The notes under the pieces were generated by a model, which searched no databases, was not told the DNA's origin, and was given only the letters and a program-made list of their open reading frames with translations. The translations under genes and the position numbers were made by a program. Positions 1 through 8,509 of a stretch of 64,000 nt of DNA are shown here, one piece after another (positions within the stretch are counted from its first letter, which is position 1; the number at the start of each line of letters is the position of its first letter). Where the stretch lies: NCBI GenBank assembly GCA_044224905.1, contig JBGAJN010000001.1, positions 1,054,001 through 1,118,000 on the forward strand, in the 5' to 3' direction. This stretch comes from JBGAJN01 sp044224905 (GTDB taxonomy: Bacteria; Verrucomicrobiota; Verrucomicrobiia; Limisphaerales; JBGAJN01).

Positions 1-359
1 ACCGGAAGATTGCCCACGAAGCCAACGATGAACGGATCACGCGCAGCGAGGTCGAGGATCCACTGATTGTCCTCCACCCAAATGCTCGCTTCGACCACTA
101 CGGTCCCGCTCACCGGTTGCGGTTTCGGCAACGCGCGATAATCGGGCGGCAAAACTTTTCGATACAGAAGCGCATCACCCTTCGGCGGCCACGGCACGCC
201 TTGTGGGCGCGTCGGATCGTAGAAATGAGTGTGCGTGTCGATGATCGTGAGTCCGCCACCTTGAACGGACGCGTTCTGGCAACCCACCAGCGCCGAGGCG
301 GCTACTCCGGCTCCGGCGACTTTGAGGAACGTTCGTCGATTGCTCCGTTGATTGTGCAT
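1..359 (-). CDS. Tat-exported amidohydrolase (amidohydrolase-2 type), N-terminal part, runs off the window
   Basis: Reading leftwards from an ATG at 357-359, the frame stays open to the window edge (about 119 residues). The N-terminus has a twin-arginine motif (RRTFLK near residue 8), a hydrophobic stretch, and then LVGC, which fits a lipobox, so the protein is probably exported folded and lipid-anchored. After the signal come the metal-binding start of an amidohydrolase barrel (IIDTHTHFYDPTRPQG) and a stretch typical of the TIM-barrel-like amidohydrolase-2 family (VVVEASIWVEDNQWILDLA). That family hydrolyses lactones or decarboxylates small acids; the substrate cannot be told here. It is divergent from thiG. 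The C-terminal two thirds are outside the window. Confidence 0.85.
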   Translation of the reverse strand, partial: MHNQRSNRRTFLKVAGAGVAASALVGCQNASVQGGGLTIIDTHTHFYDPTRPQGVPWPPKGDALLYRKVLPPDYRALPKPQPVSGTVVVEASIWVEDNQWILDLAARDPFIVGFVGNLP

Positions 360-481
360 GCGCACTTCATGCGTGAGTCGGGGCGCGCTGTCAATTCACG
401 CGGTCGCTCCGCATCTGATCGCGATTCGGGGGATTCAGAATTCTCGACACTCGTACGCCGCGCGCCTATCGTCTGCGCCGA

Positions 482-1264
482 ATGTTGAATCGTCCGTTGA
501 TCATTTCTGGTCGCGAATTCCGCTCCCGCCTCATCCTCGGCACGGGGAAATTTCCCTCGCCCGAAGCTATGCGGGACGCGCTGGCCGCCAGCGGGACGGA
601 GATGGTCACCGTGGCGTTGCGCCGCGCGGATTTGAGCGGGAAGAAGGATCCGTTCGCCAACATTCTCGAGTTCATCGACCCGAAGAAATATCTACTCCTA
701 CCCAACACCAGCGGCGCGATGAACGCCGAAGAAGCGGTCCGACTCGCACGACTCGCGGCGGCGGCTGGATTGCCGAAGTGGGTGAAGCTCGAGATCCATC
801 CCGATCCGCGCTACCTGCTGCCGGACCCGGTGGAGACGTTTAAGGCCGCTGAGCAACTCGTCCGCGAAGGTTTCACGGTGTTGCCCTACATCAACGCCGA
901 TCCCGTGCTCGCGAAACGTCTGCAAGACGTCGGCTGCGCCACGGTCATGCCGCTTGGCTCGCCCATCGGCTCGAATCGCGGCATTCAGACGCGCGATCAG
1001 ATTCGCATCATCATTGAGCAAGCTACCGTGCCCGTCGTCGTCGATGCCGGCATCGGTGCGCCGAGTCACGCAGCGGAAGCAATGGAACTCGGCGCCGACG
1101 CGGTGCTCGTTAACACGGCCATCGCCGTGGCCAGCGATCCGAACCGCATGGCGATCGCGTTCCACCAAGCAGTCGAAGCGGGTCGCGCAGCATTCGAAAT
1201 GGGCCTCGCGGCGCAACTCGACACCGCGAGCGCGACCAGTCCGTTGAGCGGATTCTTGAACTGA
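482..1264 (+). CDS. thiG: Thiazole synthase ThiG
   Basis: ThiG builds the thiazole phosphate moiety of thiamine from deoxyxylulose phosphate, dehydroglycine and ThiS thiocarboxylate in the cytoplasm. The 260-residue length is normal. Family hallmarks are visible: LGTGKF near residues 19-24, the Schiff-base lysine region WVKLEIHPDP with K102, and the phosphate-binding C-terminal VVDAGIGAPSHAAEAMELGADAVLVNTA. The start ATG gives the usual short lead-in before the first strand. The stop codon is separated by one base from the next gene, rfaE1, so the two are probably cotranscribed although they belong to different pathways. No thiS, thiE or thiC lies in the window. Confidence 0.97.
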   Translation: MLNRPLIISGREFRSRLILGTGKFPSPEAMRDALAASGTEMVTVALRRADLSGKKDPFANILEFIDPKKYLLLPNTSGAMNAEEAVRLARLAAAAGLPKWVKLEIHPDPRYLLPDPVETFKAAEQLVREGFTVLPYINADPVLAKRLQDVGCATVMPLGSPIGSNRGIQTRDQIRIIIEQATVPVVVDAGIGAPSHAAEAMELGADAVLVNTAIAVASDPNRMAIAFHQAVEAGRAAFEMGLAAQLDTASATSPLSGFLN

Positions 1265-1265
1265 C

Positions 1266-2279
1266 ATGAAGACACTTTCGATTCGTCGCGTTCGCCAGTT
1301 GCTAGACAATCTGCGCCAACGCCGCGTGCTCGTCGTCGGCGACGTGATGCTCGACCAGTTCATCTACGGCCGCGTGAATCGGATTTCGCCCGAAGCCCCC
1401 GTGCCGGTGCTCGAGTTTCAGCGCGAGATTTCGATGCCTGGCGGTGCCGCCAACGTCGCGCGGAATCTCACCACGCTCGGGTCGCAAGTCAGTTTGCTCA
1501 GCGTCATCGGCCACGATGAAGCCGAAGCGAAGCTGGTGAACCTGCTCAAAGAAAACCGCATCGATAGCGACCATCTGCTGATCGACAAGCAACGCCACAC
1601 GAGCATCAAGACCCGCATCATCGCGCATCAGCAGCAAGTCGTGCGCGTCGATCGCGAGACTCAGGAAGAGTTGCCCGCCGCGCAAACGCAGGCGTTGCTC
1701 GACCGTTGTCTCAAACAACTCCCGCGCGTGGACGCGGTAATCGTCGGCGATTATGGCAAGGGCGTCGTCACCCAGCCGCTCCTCGATGAACTCAAGCGTC
1801 ATTGTCGCGAACGCGGCGTGTGGCTGAGCCTCGATCCCAAGCCGGTGCATCAATTGAATCTGCGCGGGCTTTCGCTGATCACGCCCAATCGCAAGGAAGC
1901 CTTCGAACTCGCTGGCGTGCCCGATGGCAAACGCGCGGCGGAACCCTTGCGCGACGCAAAGTTGCTCGCGGTGGCGGACAAGTTGTTGAATGAACTTCAG
2001 CCGGCGTTGTTGCTCATCACGCTCGGCGATCAAGGCATGCTGATGTGTCAACGCGGCCACGCGCCGTTTCACATTCCGACCGTCGCGCAGGAAGTTTTCG
2101 ACGTCTCCGGTGCGGGCGACACGGTCGTCGGCTCGTTCACGCTCGCGATCGCCGCAGGTGCGTCGCCGATCGAGGCGGCAATCTTCTCCAACCACGCCGC
2201 CGGCGTGGTCGTGGGCAAGATCGGCACTGCGACGGTGAGTCCGGAAGAGTTGCTAGCGAGTTTTAAACGGGATCTCTGA
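1266..2279 (+). CDS. rfaE1: D-glycero-beta-D-manno-heptose-7-phosphate kinase (RfaE1/HldE N-terminal type)
   Basis: This PfkB-family sugar kinase of 337 residues phosphorylates heptose 7-phosphate at C1 during ADP-heptose synthesis for LPS core. The N-terminal substrate region (VVGDVMLDQFIYGRVNRISP) and the GGAANVARN motif near residue 59 match RfaE1. The C-terminal ATP site DVSGAGDTVVGSF near residue 279 carries the catalytic Asp of GAGD. There is no fused nucleotidyltransferase domain, so this is a stand-alone kinase, unlike bifunctional E. coli HldE. It lies one base after thiG and three bases before gmhB, whose product acts in the next step of the same pathway. Confidence 0.95.
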   Translation: MKTLSIRRVRQLLDNLRQRRVLVVGDVMLDQFIYGRVNRISPEAPVPVLEFQREISMPGGAANVARNLTTLGSQVSLLSVIGHDEAEAKLVNLLKENRIDSDHLLIDKQRHTSIKTRIIAHQQQVVRVDRETQEELPAAQTQALLDRCLKQLPRVDAVIVGDYGKGVVTQPLLDELKRHCRERGVWLSLDPKPVHQLNLRGLSLITPNRKEAFELAGVPDGKRAAEPLRDAKLLAVADKLLNELQPALLLITLGDQGMLMCQRGHAPFHIPTVAQEVFDVSGAGDTVVGSFTLAIAAGASPIEAAIFSNHAAGVVVGKIGTATVSPEELLASFKRDL

Positions 2280-2282
2280 ACC

Positions 2283-2822
2283 ATGAAACGCGCCGTATTT
2301 CTCGACCGCGACGGGACGATCATTGAGGAAAAGGTTTACCTCGCCGATCCGGCGAAGGTTGTAATTTTCCCGGGCGCGGCTGCGGCGTTGCGGCGGTTGA
2401 TGGATGCCGGCTACCTCCTGATCATCGTCACCAATCAATCCGGCATCGGACGCGGCTATTATACCGAGGCCGACATGCATCGCGTGAACGCGCGCATTAC
2501 GGAAATCCTCGCGGCGGAAGGCGTGCGCTTCGAAAAGATTTACTACGCGCCCGAGCATCCGGAACTTCCGAGCCGCGGCCGTAAGCCCTCACCGCAATTC
2601 CTGCTCGATGCCCGCGACGAATTTGGCGTGGACCTCGCGCAGAGCTACATGATCGGCGACAAACTGCTCGACGTGGAATGTGGTCGCAACGCCGGCGTGC
2701 GCAAAAGCATCCTCGTGCGAACCGGCTACGGCGCGGAACTCGAGAAGGCTTCACCCGCAAAACTCGGCGACGCACTAATCGTCGACGATCTGAAGGACGC
2801 CGTGACGAAGATTCTAGAGTGA
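2283..2822 (+). CDS. gmhB: D-glycero-D-manno-heptose 1,7-bisphosphate 7-phosphatase (HAD family)
   Basis: A HAD phosphatase of 179 residues that removes the C7 phosphate of heptose bisphosphate. Motif I is FLDRDGTII (nucleophile D8, acid/base D10), motif II is IVTNQSGIGRGY, and motif IV is MIGDKLLDVECGRNAG. It directly follows the heptose kinase, which supports the assignment over the related histidinol-phosphate phosphatase. The loop that carries zinc-binding cysteines in E. coli GmhB is here YYAPEHPELPSRGRKPSP and has no cysteine, so the structural zinc site appears lost. This variation is seen in some HAD heptose/histidinol phosphatases, and substrate specificity is not proven. Confidence 0.93.
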   Translation: MKRAVFLDRDGTIIEEKVYLADPAKVVIFPGAAAALRRLMDAGYLLIIVTNQSGIGRGYYTEADMHRVNARITEILAAEGVRFEKIYYAPEHPELPSRGRKPSPQFLLDARDEFGVDLAQSYMIGDKLLDVECGRNAGVRKSILVRTGYGAELEKASPAKLGDALIVDDLKDAVTKILE

Positions 2823-3486
2823 ATTCGAAGAGTGAATTTCAGAATGGAGGTTCCGATCCGGTGGTGCAGAAATTTCAATTAGTGCCTGTGTTTATTGAGT
2901 GTTTGCTACCTCCGAACGCCCGGATTGCCTCCACCTACGTAACAATGACGGTGACACAGAATGTTTTTCTTCACGGAGCCTGACTAGATACCGCTGTTCG
3001 GGTGAAAATGAAAAAATGGGAGCAGAGACGGCAAAATTCATTCCGACTTGTTCAATCGAGGTGCCTGCTTCGCCTGCTCACACGACTTTCTGCCGCATGA
3101 CAGACAAGGCGTGCCTTGTTAAGTGAGAACGGTTGGATCAAAAGAGTGAGGAGATCTGTTGCATTCCCCTTGCTGCCCGGCCCTTGCCTAGCGGCAAGCC
3201 TATCGCCTGTATTTTCTATGCCCTGAGCTAACACCTGGCGCGTGTCAAGGGATTCGATTTGCCAAGGTCTCCCACAGTGCCTGACATCATTCTTACGATT
3301 CTAGCATATGTCTCTTTTGTAGTTGGACCGCAATCGGATGCAATTGTTGATATAGAATCTTTAGATCCCGAGTGTATTCTTCCAGCCCCTTTTTGCGGCC
3401 GTATTACCGGATTGGCAAAATGCCTTGGAATCTATAGGGTATTAATTGTCAGTTGGCGACTTTGATGGTGTTTGTTTGAGGGCGAT
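2823..3486. other. Intergenic stretch with no supported gene; left edge of the stress block
   Basis: About 660 bases between gmhB and the convergent transglutaminase gene. The part around 2940-3470 is visibly richer in A+T than its neighbours. Short open frames exist (for example 3259-3465 on the plus strand), but none has a plausible ribosome-binding site or recognisable protein. No integrase, tRNA or direct repeat is seen. It could be decayed coding or mobile DNA. Confidence 0.5.
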
Positions 3487-4386
3487 TTAGCTGAACCTCA
3501 GTGCCTGAATGCCATCAAGTCGTTTAGATAAATCGATCGCGTCGCCGACGGAGACTTGCTGTGGATTCACTTGGTAGGCCCACACTTCGAAGTGGGTCAG
3601 CTTGGCCTCTCCGTAAATCGTCGCAAAGGCGCCGTCCACGGCATCGGCACCGTGCGCGACTTTAACGCGTCCGATGCGCGGGACGTTGTAGCGTGCGTCA
3701 AACGTCAACCACTCTTGGCCGAGATACACCTCGAAGTAAGCGTGGAAATCCATCGCTGTTCCGGGATCGACGTAGCCAATGTCAGGCAGATGCCCCGTCA
3801 CGTAGCGGGCAGGCAGATTGAACGCGCGGCACAAGGCGATCGCGGCATGGGCGAAGTCGCGGCACACCCCGTATTTCCGACCGATGACTTCCGAGGCGGA
3901 TAAGTCGGAGCGTCCGGACATGTAGCGATACTCGATGTTGCGGTGAACCCAATCGCATATGGCTTGAACTCGTGGGAGACCGTGGGTGACTTGGCCGAAT
4001 TGGTTCCATGCGAAATTCATCAGCTTGTCGGAATCGCAGTAACGGCTGGGCAACGTGTAGCGCAACAACTCAAAAGGGAGCTGCCCCACCGGTAGAAGCG
4101 GCCCATGCAGTTCGCGACTGTCCGGCAGAGAGGAAACGGCGACGAGGGCGTCGTGTCGGATCTCATTGCGACCGGGCATGAGCATGGAGCGATAGGTGAT
4201 GTTGCCATGCGAATCCTGAAATTCGTACGACGGCAGTCCGATGCCGAACGAAAGTTTCTCCTGCATCACGAGAACCCGGCCTTCGAGTCGGGGCTTGAGC
4301 ACGAACAGAACCGGGGTCGGCACGGTGGTTTCGTAGGCGAGGTGGCAGCCGACGCGGACGGTGAGATTGAGTGGAGTCCAGTTCAT
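3487..4386 (-). CDS. Transglutaminase-like cysteine peptidase family protein
   Basis: A 299-residue protein starting at the ATG at 4384-4386. The frame is open further upstream, but that part is arginine-rich nonsense overlapping the ribonuclease gene. An N-terminal beta-rich region (LNLTVRVGCHLAYET, then MLMPGRNEIRHDALV) precedes the transglutaminase core. Core motifs are YGVCRDFAHAAIALCRAFNLPARYVTG with the catalytic Cys, MDFHAYFEVYL with the His, and TFDARYN with the Asp. These are bacterial transglutaminase-like proteins, often acting as peptidases or amidases on peptides. There is no signal peptide, so it is probably cytoplasmic. It is the last gene of the long minus-strand operon, 68 bases after the RNB ribonuclease. 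Confidence 0.9.
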   Translation of the reverse strand: MNWTPLNLTVRVGCHLAYETTVPTPVLFVLKPRLEGRVLVMQEKLSFGIGLPSYEFQDSHGNITYRSMLMPGRNEIRHDALVAVSSLPDSRELHGPLLPVGQLPFELLRYTLPSRYCDSDKLMNFAWNQFGQVTHGLPRVQAICDWVHRNIEYRYMSGRSDLSASEVIGRKYGVCRDFAHAAIALCRAFNLPARYVTGHLPDIGYVDPGTAMDFHAYFEVYLGQEWLTFDARYNVPRIGRVKVAHGADAVDGAFATIYGEAKLTHFEVWAYQVNPQQVSVGDAIDLSKRLDGIQALRFS

Positions 4387-4454
4387 AATTTGTTTCTTCG
4401 TGCGGCGAGTGGGCTGGTTGGCTCCACGCTGACTTGTTCTCGCGGCGTATCGTT

Positions 4455-5972
4455 TCAGTCGTGCGCGAAGTCGATGAATCCGCGCTCGATGTCTGTGCGG
4501 AGAAGTTTGACGCGGACGCGGTCGCCCACATCGAGTCCCTGGAATCCGCGCTCCAGACGGCCTTCGGTTGGCGGTTGGAAGAGTCGGACCCACGTGCCTT
4601 TGTCCGAGGCGCCGGTGACGATGCCATCGAAGGACTCGCCAATCCGATCGGACAGGAGCAACGCCGCTGCGGATTTTCGTACCCGCCGTTCCACCTTCGA
4701 GGCCGCGTCTTCTTGTTCCGTGCAGTGCTTCGCGAGTTCACCCAGCTCGGCCATGGTGTAGGGCAGCGGCGATCCTGCAATCGCCGCCTTGAGTAGCCGT
4801 TGCGTGATGAGATCGGGGAAGCGCCGGTTGGGCGCAGTGGAGTGCGTGTAATCCTTCACCGCCAGTCCAAAATGTCCGGGCGCCTCGCTGCCGGGCGGAT
4901 CGAGCGCGTATTCCCCTCTTCCGATCAACTTAACTACGGACAACGAAACGTCAGGGAACTTTTCCGGGTCAGCCTTGCGTCGCCGGGCGAGGAAAGCTTC
5001 CAACGCCGTAGCATCTGGTTGGTTCGGGAGCCGGTCGCCGAAGCCATGCGCGAGTGCCACAATGCGATCCCAGCGCTCCGGAGATTTCAACACCCGCCGG
5101 AGTGAGGGAAATTTCTTGGCTTCAAGGTAAGTCGCGGTCACGCCATTCGCAGCGATCATGAAATCTTCGATCAATTGCTTCGCGCGGTTCTTCCGATCCA
5201 CATCAAGATTGGAAATGGCATCGCCTTCGAAGACCGCTCTTGGCTCGATCGATTCAAGGCTGAGCGCGCCTTGGCGGTGCCGCAAGTCCGCGAGCTTCTG
5301 GGCAACGCTGTCCTGAAGGCGGAGGTTTGCGTCAAGGCCGGCAATCTGTCCGAGTCGCTGGGGCGCGGGTCCTTGACCGTCGAGCCACGCGGCGAGACTG
5401 CGATATGCAAGCTTGCCTTGGTTGCGGACGTGAGCGCGGTAAAGATCCGACTCGGCCAGTGCGCAGTCAGCCTCAAACACCATATCAGCCACGACCGCGA
5501 TGCGATCCTGATCTTCGTTCAATGACGTGAGATCGGTGGATAGCGCGACGGGCAGCATTGGGAAAATGACAGCCGGTGTGTAGACGGACGTCGTGTTGTG
5601 AGCCGCGTGACCGTCGAGCGCAGAACCTTTCCGCACCAACGCATCCACATCGGCGACCGCCACGAGAATCCGGACGCGGCCGCCCGCGAGCGGTTCGGCG
5701 ACCGTGAGTTGATCGAGATCGCGGGAGTCGTCGTTGTCGATGGACGCCCACAGCCGATCACGAAGATCTTTCACGCCAGCGGTCGCGACGGCGGGCCCGC
5801 CGATGGCCGCCGCCTCTTGCTGCGCGGCGGAGGGGAAGTCCGGTTCGAGACCGCGTTCGATCATGGCTTGACGTGCGATCGAGGCCAGCGTGGCGCGGTC
5901 GTTACGTTGGTTGTGGAAAGTGCGGGGAAGTTTCCCGGGAGCTTCTTGGTGTTCGTGGCCGTTGGTTTTCAT
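4455..5972 (-). CDS. RNB-domain (RNase II/RNase R family) exoribonuclease
   Basis: A 505-residue protein whose core is the RNB catalytic domain. The metal-binding region is LRDRLWASIDNDDSRDLDQL around residues 68-88 (aspartate-rich, family signature). It is followed by VAVADVDALV, YTPAVIFPMLP and a late HSTAPNRRFPDLITQRLL, all typical of RNase II/R. A short S1-like beta region ends the protein (GIVTGASDKGTWVRLF to ERGFIDFAHD). It is shorter than E. coli RNase R and lacks clear N-terminal cold-shock domains, so it resembles the compact RNB proteins of stress operons. It should degrade RNA 3' to 5' in the cytoplasm. It sits 21 bases after the cyclic-nucleotide-binding gene. Confidence 0.92.
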   Translation of the reverse strand: MKTNGHEHQEAPGKLPRTFHNQRNDRATLASIARQAMIERGLEPDFPSAAQQEAAAIGGPAVATAGVKDLRDRLWASIDNDDSRDLDQLTVAEPLAGGRVRILVAVADVDALVRKGSALDGHAAHNTTSVYTPAVIFPMLPVALSTDLTSLNEDQDRIAVVADMVFEADCALAESDLYRAHVRNQGKLAYRSLAAWLDGQGPAPQRLGQIAGLDANLRLQDSVAQKLADLRHRQGALSLESIEPRAVFEGDAISNLDVDRKNRAKQLIEDFMIAANGVTATYLEAKKFPSLRRVLKSPERWDRIVALAHGFGDRLPNQPDATALEAFLARRRKADPEKFPDVSLSVVKLIGRGEYALDPPGSEAPGHFGLAVKDYTHSTAPNRRFPDLITQRLLKAAIAGSPLPYTMAELGELAKHCTEQEDAASKVERRVRKSAAALLLSDRIGESFDGIVTGASDKGTWVRLFQPPTEGRLERGFQGLDVGDRVRVKLLRTDIERGFIDFAHD

Positions 5973-5993
5973 GGGACACGTGTGAGTTACGTT

Positions 5994-6593
5994 TTAACTA
6001 CCTTCAGGCACTTCGCGCGACTTGATCGCGGGCACCGCCTGGCTATTGGGCAACATGCTCGTGTCGACGCGTTCCATCAAGCGCTGTTGCGTGGCGCGAA
6101 GGCATTGGGTCGCCACTTCTGCAATTCGTTTCATGAGCTGATAGCCAAGCTCATGATCTTGCTCGCACTGTTCCCGCAGACGCGTGCCGTAGAAAAAAAT
6201 CGTTTGGGTGGGCTCCAACGCACGCGCACTCAGATGAATGGAATACGGCGGAAAAAGCCAAGACCAACCGAGATCGTCGCCAGGTCCGAGCGTAAGAATC
6301 GGAATCGTGCCGTGCTCCTTCACTTCGGATTCGAGCACGACCTTGCCTTCGAGGATAAGATAAAAGCGATTGGCCGGGCTCCCTTCCTGAAGAATCGATT
6401 GCCCGGCTTCGAACTGCATTTCCATCGCGGAATCGGCGAGCAGTTGGAGGTGGTGACCGCTCAGTCCCTTGAAAAATGGCTGCTGTGCGATGAGGGAATA
6501 AAGGGAAGTGGAGACGACAACTCGGCCCACGGGAGTGTCGGAAGCGTTGACCGGCGTTTCAACCGCCGGCCCGGCGGATTCGTCCGGCTTCAC
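5994..6593 (-). CDS. Cyclic nucleotide-binding domain protein without DNA-binding domain
   Basis: A 199-residue protein with a Crp/Fnr-type sensor fold: FFKGLSGHHLQLLADSAMEM, then FEAGQSILQEGSPANRFYLILEGKVVLE (about residues 35-90), then LGPGDDLGWSWLFPPY in the phosphate-cassette position. The cassette lacks the usual RxA arginine pattern seen in cAMP binders, so the ligand is uncertain. The C-terminus is a single helix region with no helix-turn-helix, so it probably acts through protein contacts, not DNA. Its start overlaps the stop of the preceding DUF2934-like gene by four bases (ATGA), which indicates translational coupling. Confidence 0.88.
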   Translation of the reverse strand: MKPDESAGPAVETPVNASDTPVGRVVVSTSLYSLIAQQPFFKGLSGHHLQLLADSAMEMQFEAGQSILQEGSPANRFYLILEGKVVLESEVKEHGTIPILTLGPGDDLGWSWLFPPYSIHLSARALEPTQTIFFYGTRLREQCEQDHELGYQLMKRIAEVATQCLRATQQRLMERVDTSMLPNSQAVPAIKSREVPEGS

Positions 6594-6991
6594 AGATTCC
6601 TTTTCGCTGCATTTTCGCTGGCTTGGCGCCGTTGATCGTGTTCTGCGCCGGCGATGCCTTCGTCGACGAGTCGTTCATTGTCGCTGCGCCCTTCGTCGTC
6701 CTCATCGTCACCGGAAGCGACGGGGACTTTTTGTCCGACCGAACCGGGCAGCGGATCCCAGCGCTCAGATTCGGGCGCGGATTCGAGCAGGGCTTCCTTT
6801 GAGTCCTCGTCCGATTCGCCGATCAACTCGAGCTTCGCCTGATCCCAATCGGATTTTGAAACTTCCGGTGCGGAGCGTCCGCTGATAATCGCCAGTTCGA
6901 TGGCGCGGTCTCGCACCATTGCGCGAGTCACGGTGCCGAGGCCGGCGGAGTTCTCGGTGAAGACGCCGTCTTTCAAGGGATTCTTTTTCAT
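6590..6991 (-). CDS. DUF2934-like small acidic protein
   Basis: A 133-residue protein. The segment VRDRAIELAIISGRSAPEVS followed by KSDWDQAKLEL (about residues 26-57) matches the short DUF2934 pattern (an AxElA-type helix, a polar turn, then W..A..EL). The rest is acidic and low in complexity (SGDDEDDEGRSDNERLVDEG). Function is unknown; such proteins occur beside stress genes in soil bacteria. It lies 11 bases after a small Ser/Lys-rich frame and overlaps the next gene by four bases, which strongly supports a real gene inside the operon. Confidence 0.7.
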   Translation of the reverse strand: MKKNPLKDGVFTENSAGLGTVTRAMVRDRAIELAIISGRSAPEVSKSDWDQAKLELIGESDEDSKEALLESAPESERWDPLPGSVGQKVPVASGDDEDDEGRSDNERLVDEGIAGAEHDQRRQASENAAKRNL

Positions 6992-7002
6992 ACGTTTGAT
7001 CC

Positions 7003-7191
7003 TTACCGCCCGTGCGGCAGTGTTTGTGAACTGTGCGACGTCTTCATCTGTCGCGCGCCGCGATCTTCTCGAGTGTCGCGCGATTGGGAGAATGTGTTGT
7101 CCCGCTTCGACGGCTTGGGATTCGCCGACGTTGACGTGGAGCCGGGTAAAAGCGGTTGCAGTTTCTTAGGTGAAGCAGAGGTCTTTTTCAT
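7003..7191 (-). CDS. Small Ser/Lys-rich hypothetical protein
   Basis: A 62-residue frame beginning MKKTSASPKKLQPLLPG. It is polar and low in complexity, with no recognisable domain and no clear Shine-Dalgarno before the ATG at 7189-7191. The case for it is positional: it fills exactly the space between dps (21 bases) and the DUF2934 gene (11 bases) in an otherwise gapless operon. No function is proposed, and it may be non-coding spacer. Confidence 0.35.
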   Translation of the reverse strand: MKKTSASPKKLQPLLPGSTSTSANPKPSKRDNTFSQSRDTREDRGARQMKTSHSSQTLPHGR

Positions 7192-7212
7192 AAACTAATC
7201 GTGAGCGTAGGT

Positions 7213-7749
7213 TTACTTGGTCGCTTGTGAATGGGCTTCGACGAACCAAAGCCATTTATCGATGCCACGCGAAACTTCGGTGAAGAGATCAGCCGTGTCG
7301 GCGTCGTCGAGCAAATTGGCTTCTTCAATCGTCTTGCGGGCTTGCTCGCCAAAGGTCGACAACGCGCGAGCAACGGCTTCGACATGCGCCATACCGTCGG
7401 CGATTTCCAACGGGTATTCGGAAAGGCGGGTGCGGGATGCGGACACGCGGACAGTTCCTTCAGCGATGCCGCCGAGTTGCACGATGCGTTCGGCGATCAT
7501 GTCCACATAGGACTCGACCGCCTCGTCGACCTTGTCGAAGAGCTCGTGCAGGCCGATGAAACTCGGGCCTTTCACGTTCCAATGCGCCTGCTTCATTTGC
7601 ATTTGCAGATCCACGGCGGACGCCAGGCGCTGATTCATCAGTGTGTTGAGTTCCGAGCGATGCTTTTGGGAGATGTCATTTTCAGTATCGTACATCTTTG
7701 GCGTTTCAGGGGCGGTCATGGTCGATGTTTTCATAGAGTTGCGTTTCAT
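7213..7749 (-). CDS. dps: Dps-family ferritin-like DNA-protection protein
   Basis: A 178-residue four-helix protein that should form a 12-mer shell, oxidise and store iron, and shield DNA during starvation or peroxide stress. The inter-subunit ferroxidase ligands align with E. coli Dps: H56 in KQAHWNVKG, H68 and D72 in GLHELFDKVDE, D83 and E87 in YVDMIAERI. Spacing is exactly conserved. The N-terminal tail (about 25 residues) is Met/Thr/Pro-rich with few lysines, so DNA binding through the tail is not assured. It is the seventh gene of the box-led operon, between the PRC-barrel gene and the small Ser/Lys-rich frame. Confidence 0.96.
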   Translation of the reverse strand: MKRNSMKTSTMTAPETPKMYDTENDISQKHRSELNTLMNQRLASAVDLQMQMKQAHWNVKGPSFIGLHELFDKVDEAVESYVDMIAERIVQLGGIAEGTVRVSASRTRLSEYPLEIADGMAHVEAVARALSTFGEQARKTIEEANLLDDADTADLFTEVSRGIDKWLWFVEAHSQATK

Positions 7750-7773
7750 TCGGCTGGCTATGGATCCACAGGT

Positions 7774-8487
7774 TTAGGTCGTCGCGCCGATCAGCTCCAA
7801 GATACTGGTCGGACTCTGCTCAATGGCTTCGCGGGTCATATCCACAATGATCAAGGAGTCCTCGTAACTGATCCGCTGGACGGTACTCGTTGGGACTTGG
7901 ACTTCTTTGCCGGAAAGGCGATGGCCGGTCTTGATCACGAATTGCGAAATCGCCCAACTTTGGGCATCCATCAGAAAGTCGCACACATGACCGACAATGC
8001 CGTCGGTCGCTTGAATGCGGTATCCGTCCACGGCTTGCATGCTGCGCAAATGCGGATCCGCACACTCGGTTTGCGGCGCGGTGGCGAGCGAAGATTCGCC
8101 GGGAGGAACCGTCGTAGTTGGATCCCAGATGGGAAACGCGGTCATGCCCCACAGCGCATCGCCTTGCCAATAGTAAGGCCAGCCGTAGTAGCGGTAACAT
8201 TCTTCCTCGTACTGCCGCGACACTGGCTTTCGCGACTCGATCGACGGGCTGTCTTCGATCTGCTTCCGCGTGAGGTTTACGAGCAAGAGTTTGTCGACCT
8301 GGTGAAGTGTGCCAAAAGCGTGAGGCGAAATGAGCACCTTTCGTCCCGGCAACCACGAACCGGTGTCCGCGATTGCAAAACGAACGGCCCAGCTGCTGTC
8401 GTCGAAATAGAAATCCTTTACGTGGCCGATTTCGCCATCGGACGCACCGAGTTTGTCACCGCAGAGTTTTTTGAGGCTTCTTAACAT
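7774..8487 (-). CDS. Double PRC-barrel domain protein
   Basis: A 237-residue protein with two PRC-barrel-like repeats. Repeat one is GEIGHVKDFYFDDSSWAVRF plus an SPHAF segment (about residues 18-75). Repeat two is GIVGHVCDFLMDAQSWAISQ with a PTSTVQRISYEDSLIIVDM segment (about residues 160-225). The two are linked by an aromatic, proline-rich stretch (ECYRYYGWPYYWQGDALWG). No signal peptide is visible. PRC barrels serve in photosynthetic complexes, RNA processing and many stress proteins of unknown role; this two-repeat form with a Tyr/Trp-rich linker is of the latter sort. It lies 24 bases upstream of dps. Confidence 0.85.
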   Translation of the reverse strand: MLRSLKKLCGDKLGASDGEIGHVKDFYFDDSSWAVRFAIADTGSWLPGRKVLISPHAFGTLHQVDKLLLVNLTRKQIEDSPSIESRKPVSRQYEEECYRYYGWPYYWQGDALWGMTAFPIWDPTTTVPPGESSLATAPQTECADPHLRSMQAVDGYRIQATDGIVGHVCDFLMDAQSWAISQFVIKTGHRLSGKEVQVPTSTVQRISYEDSLIIVDMTREAIEQSPTSILELIGATT

Positions 8488-8509
8488 GAACGTTTTCTTT
8501 CGAAATGAC

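Noticed and set aside
3259..3465. 68-codon plus-strand frame in the left gap
   Set aside because: No ribosome-binding site, no recognisable family, AT-rich composition unlike neighbouring genes.
4387..4593. Upstream extension of the transglutaminase frame
   Set aside because: The 69 residues are Arg/Pro-rich and lie antisense-like over the ribonuclease gene end; the family starts at the later ATG.
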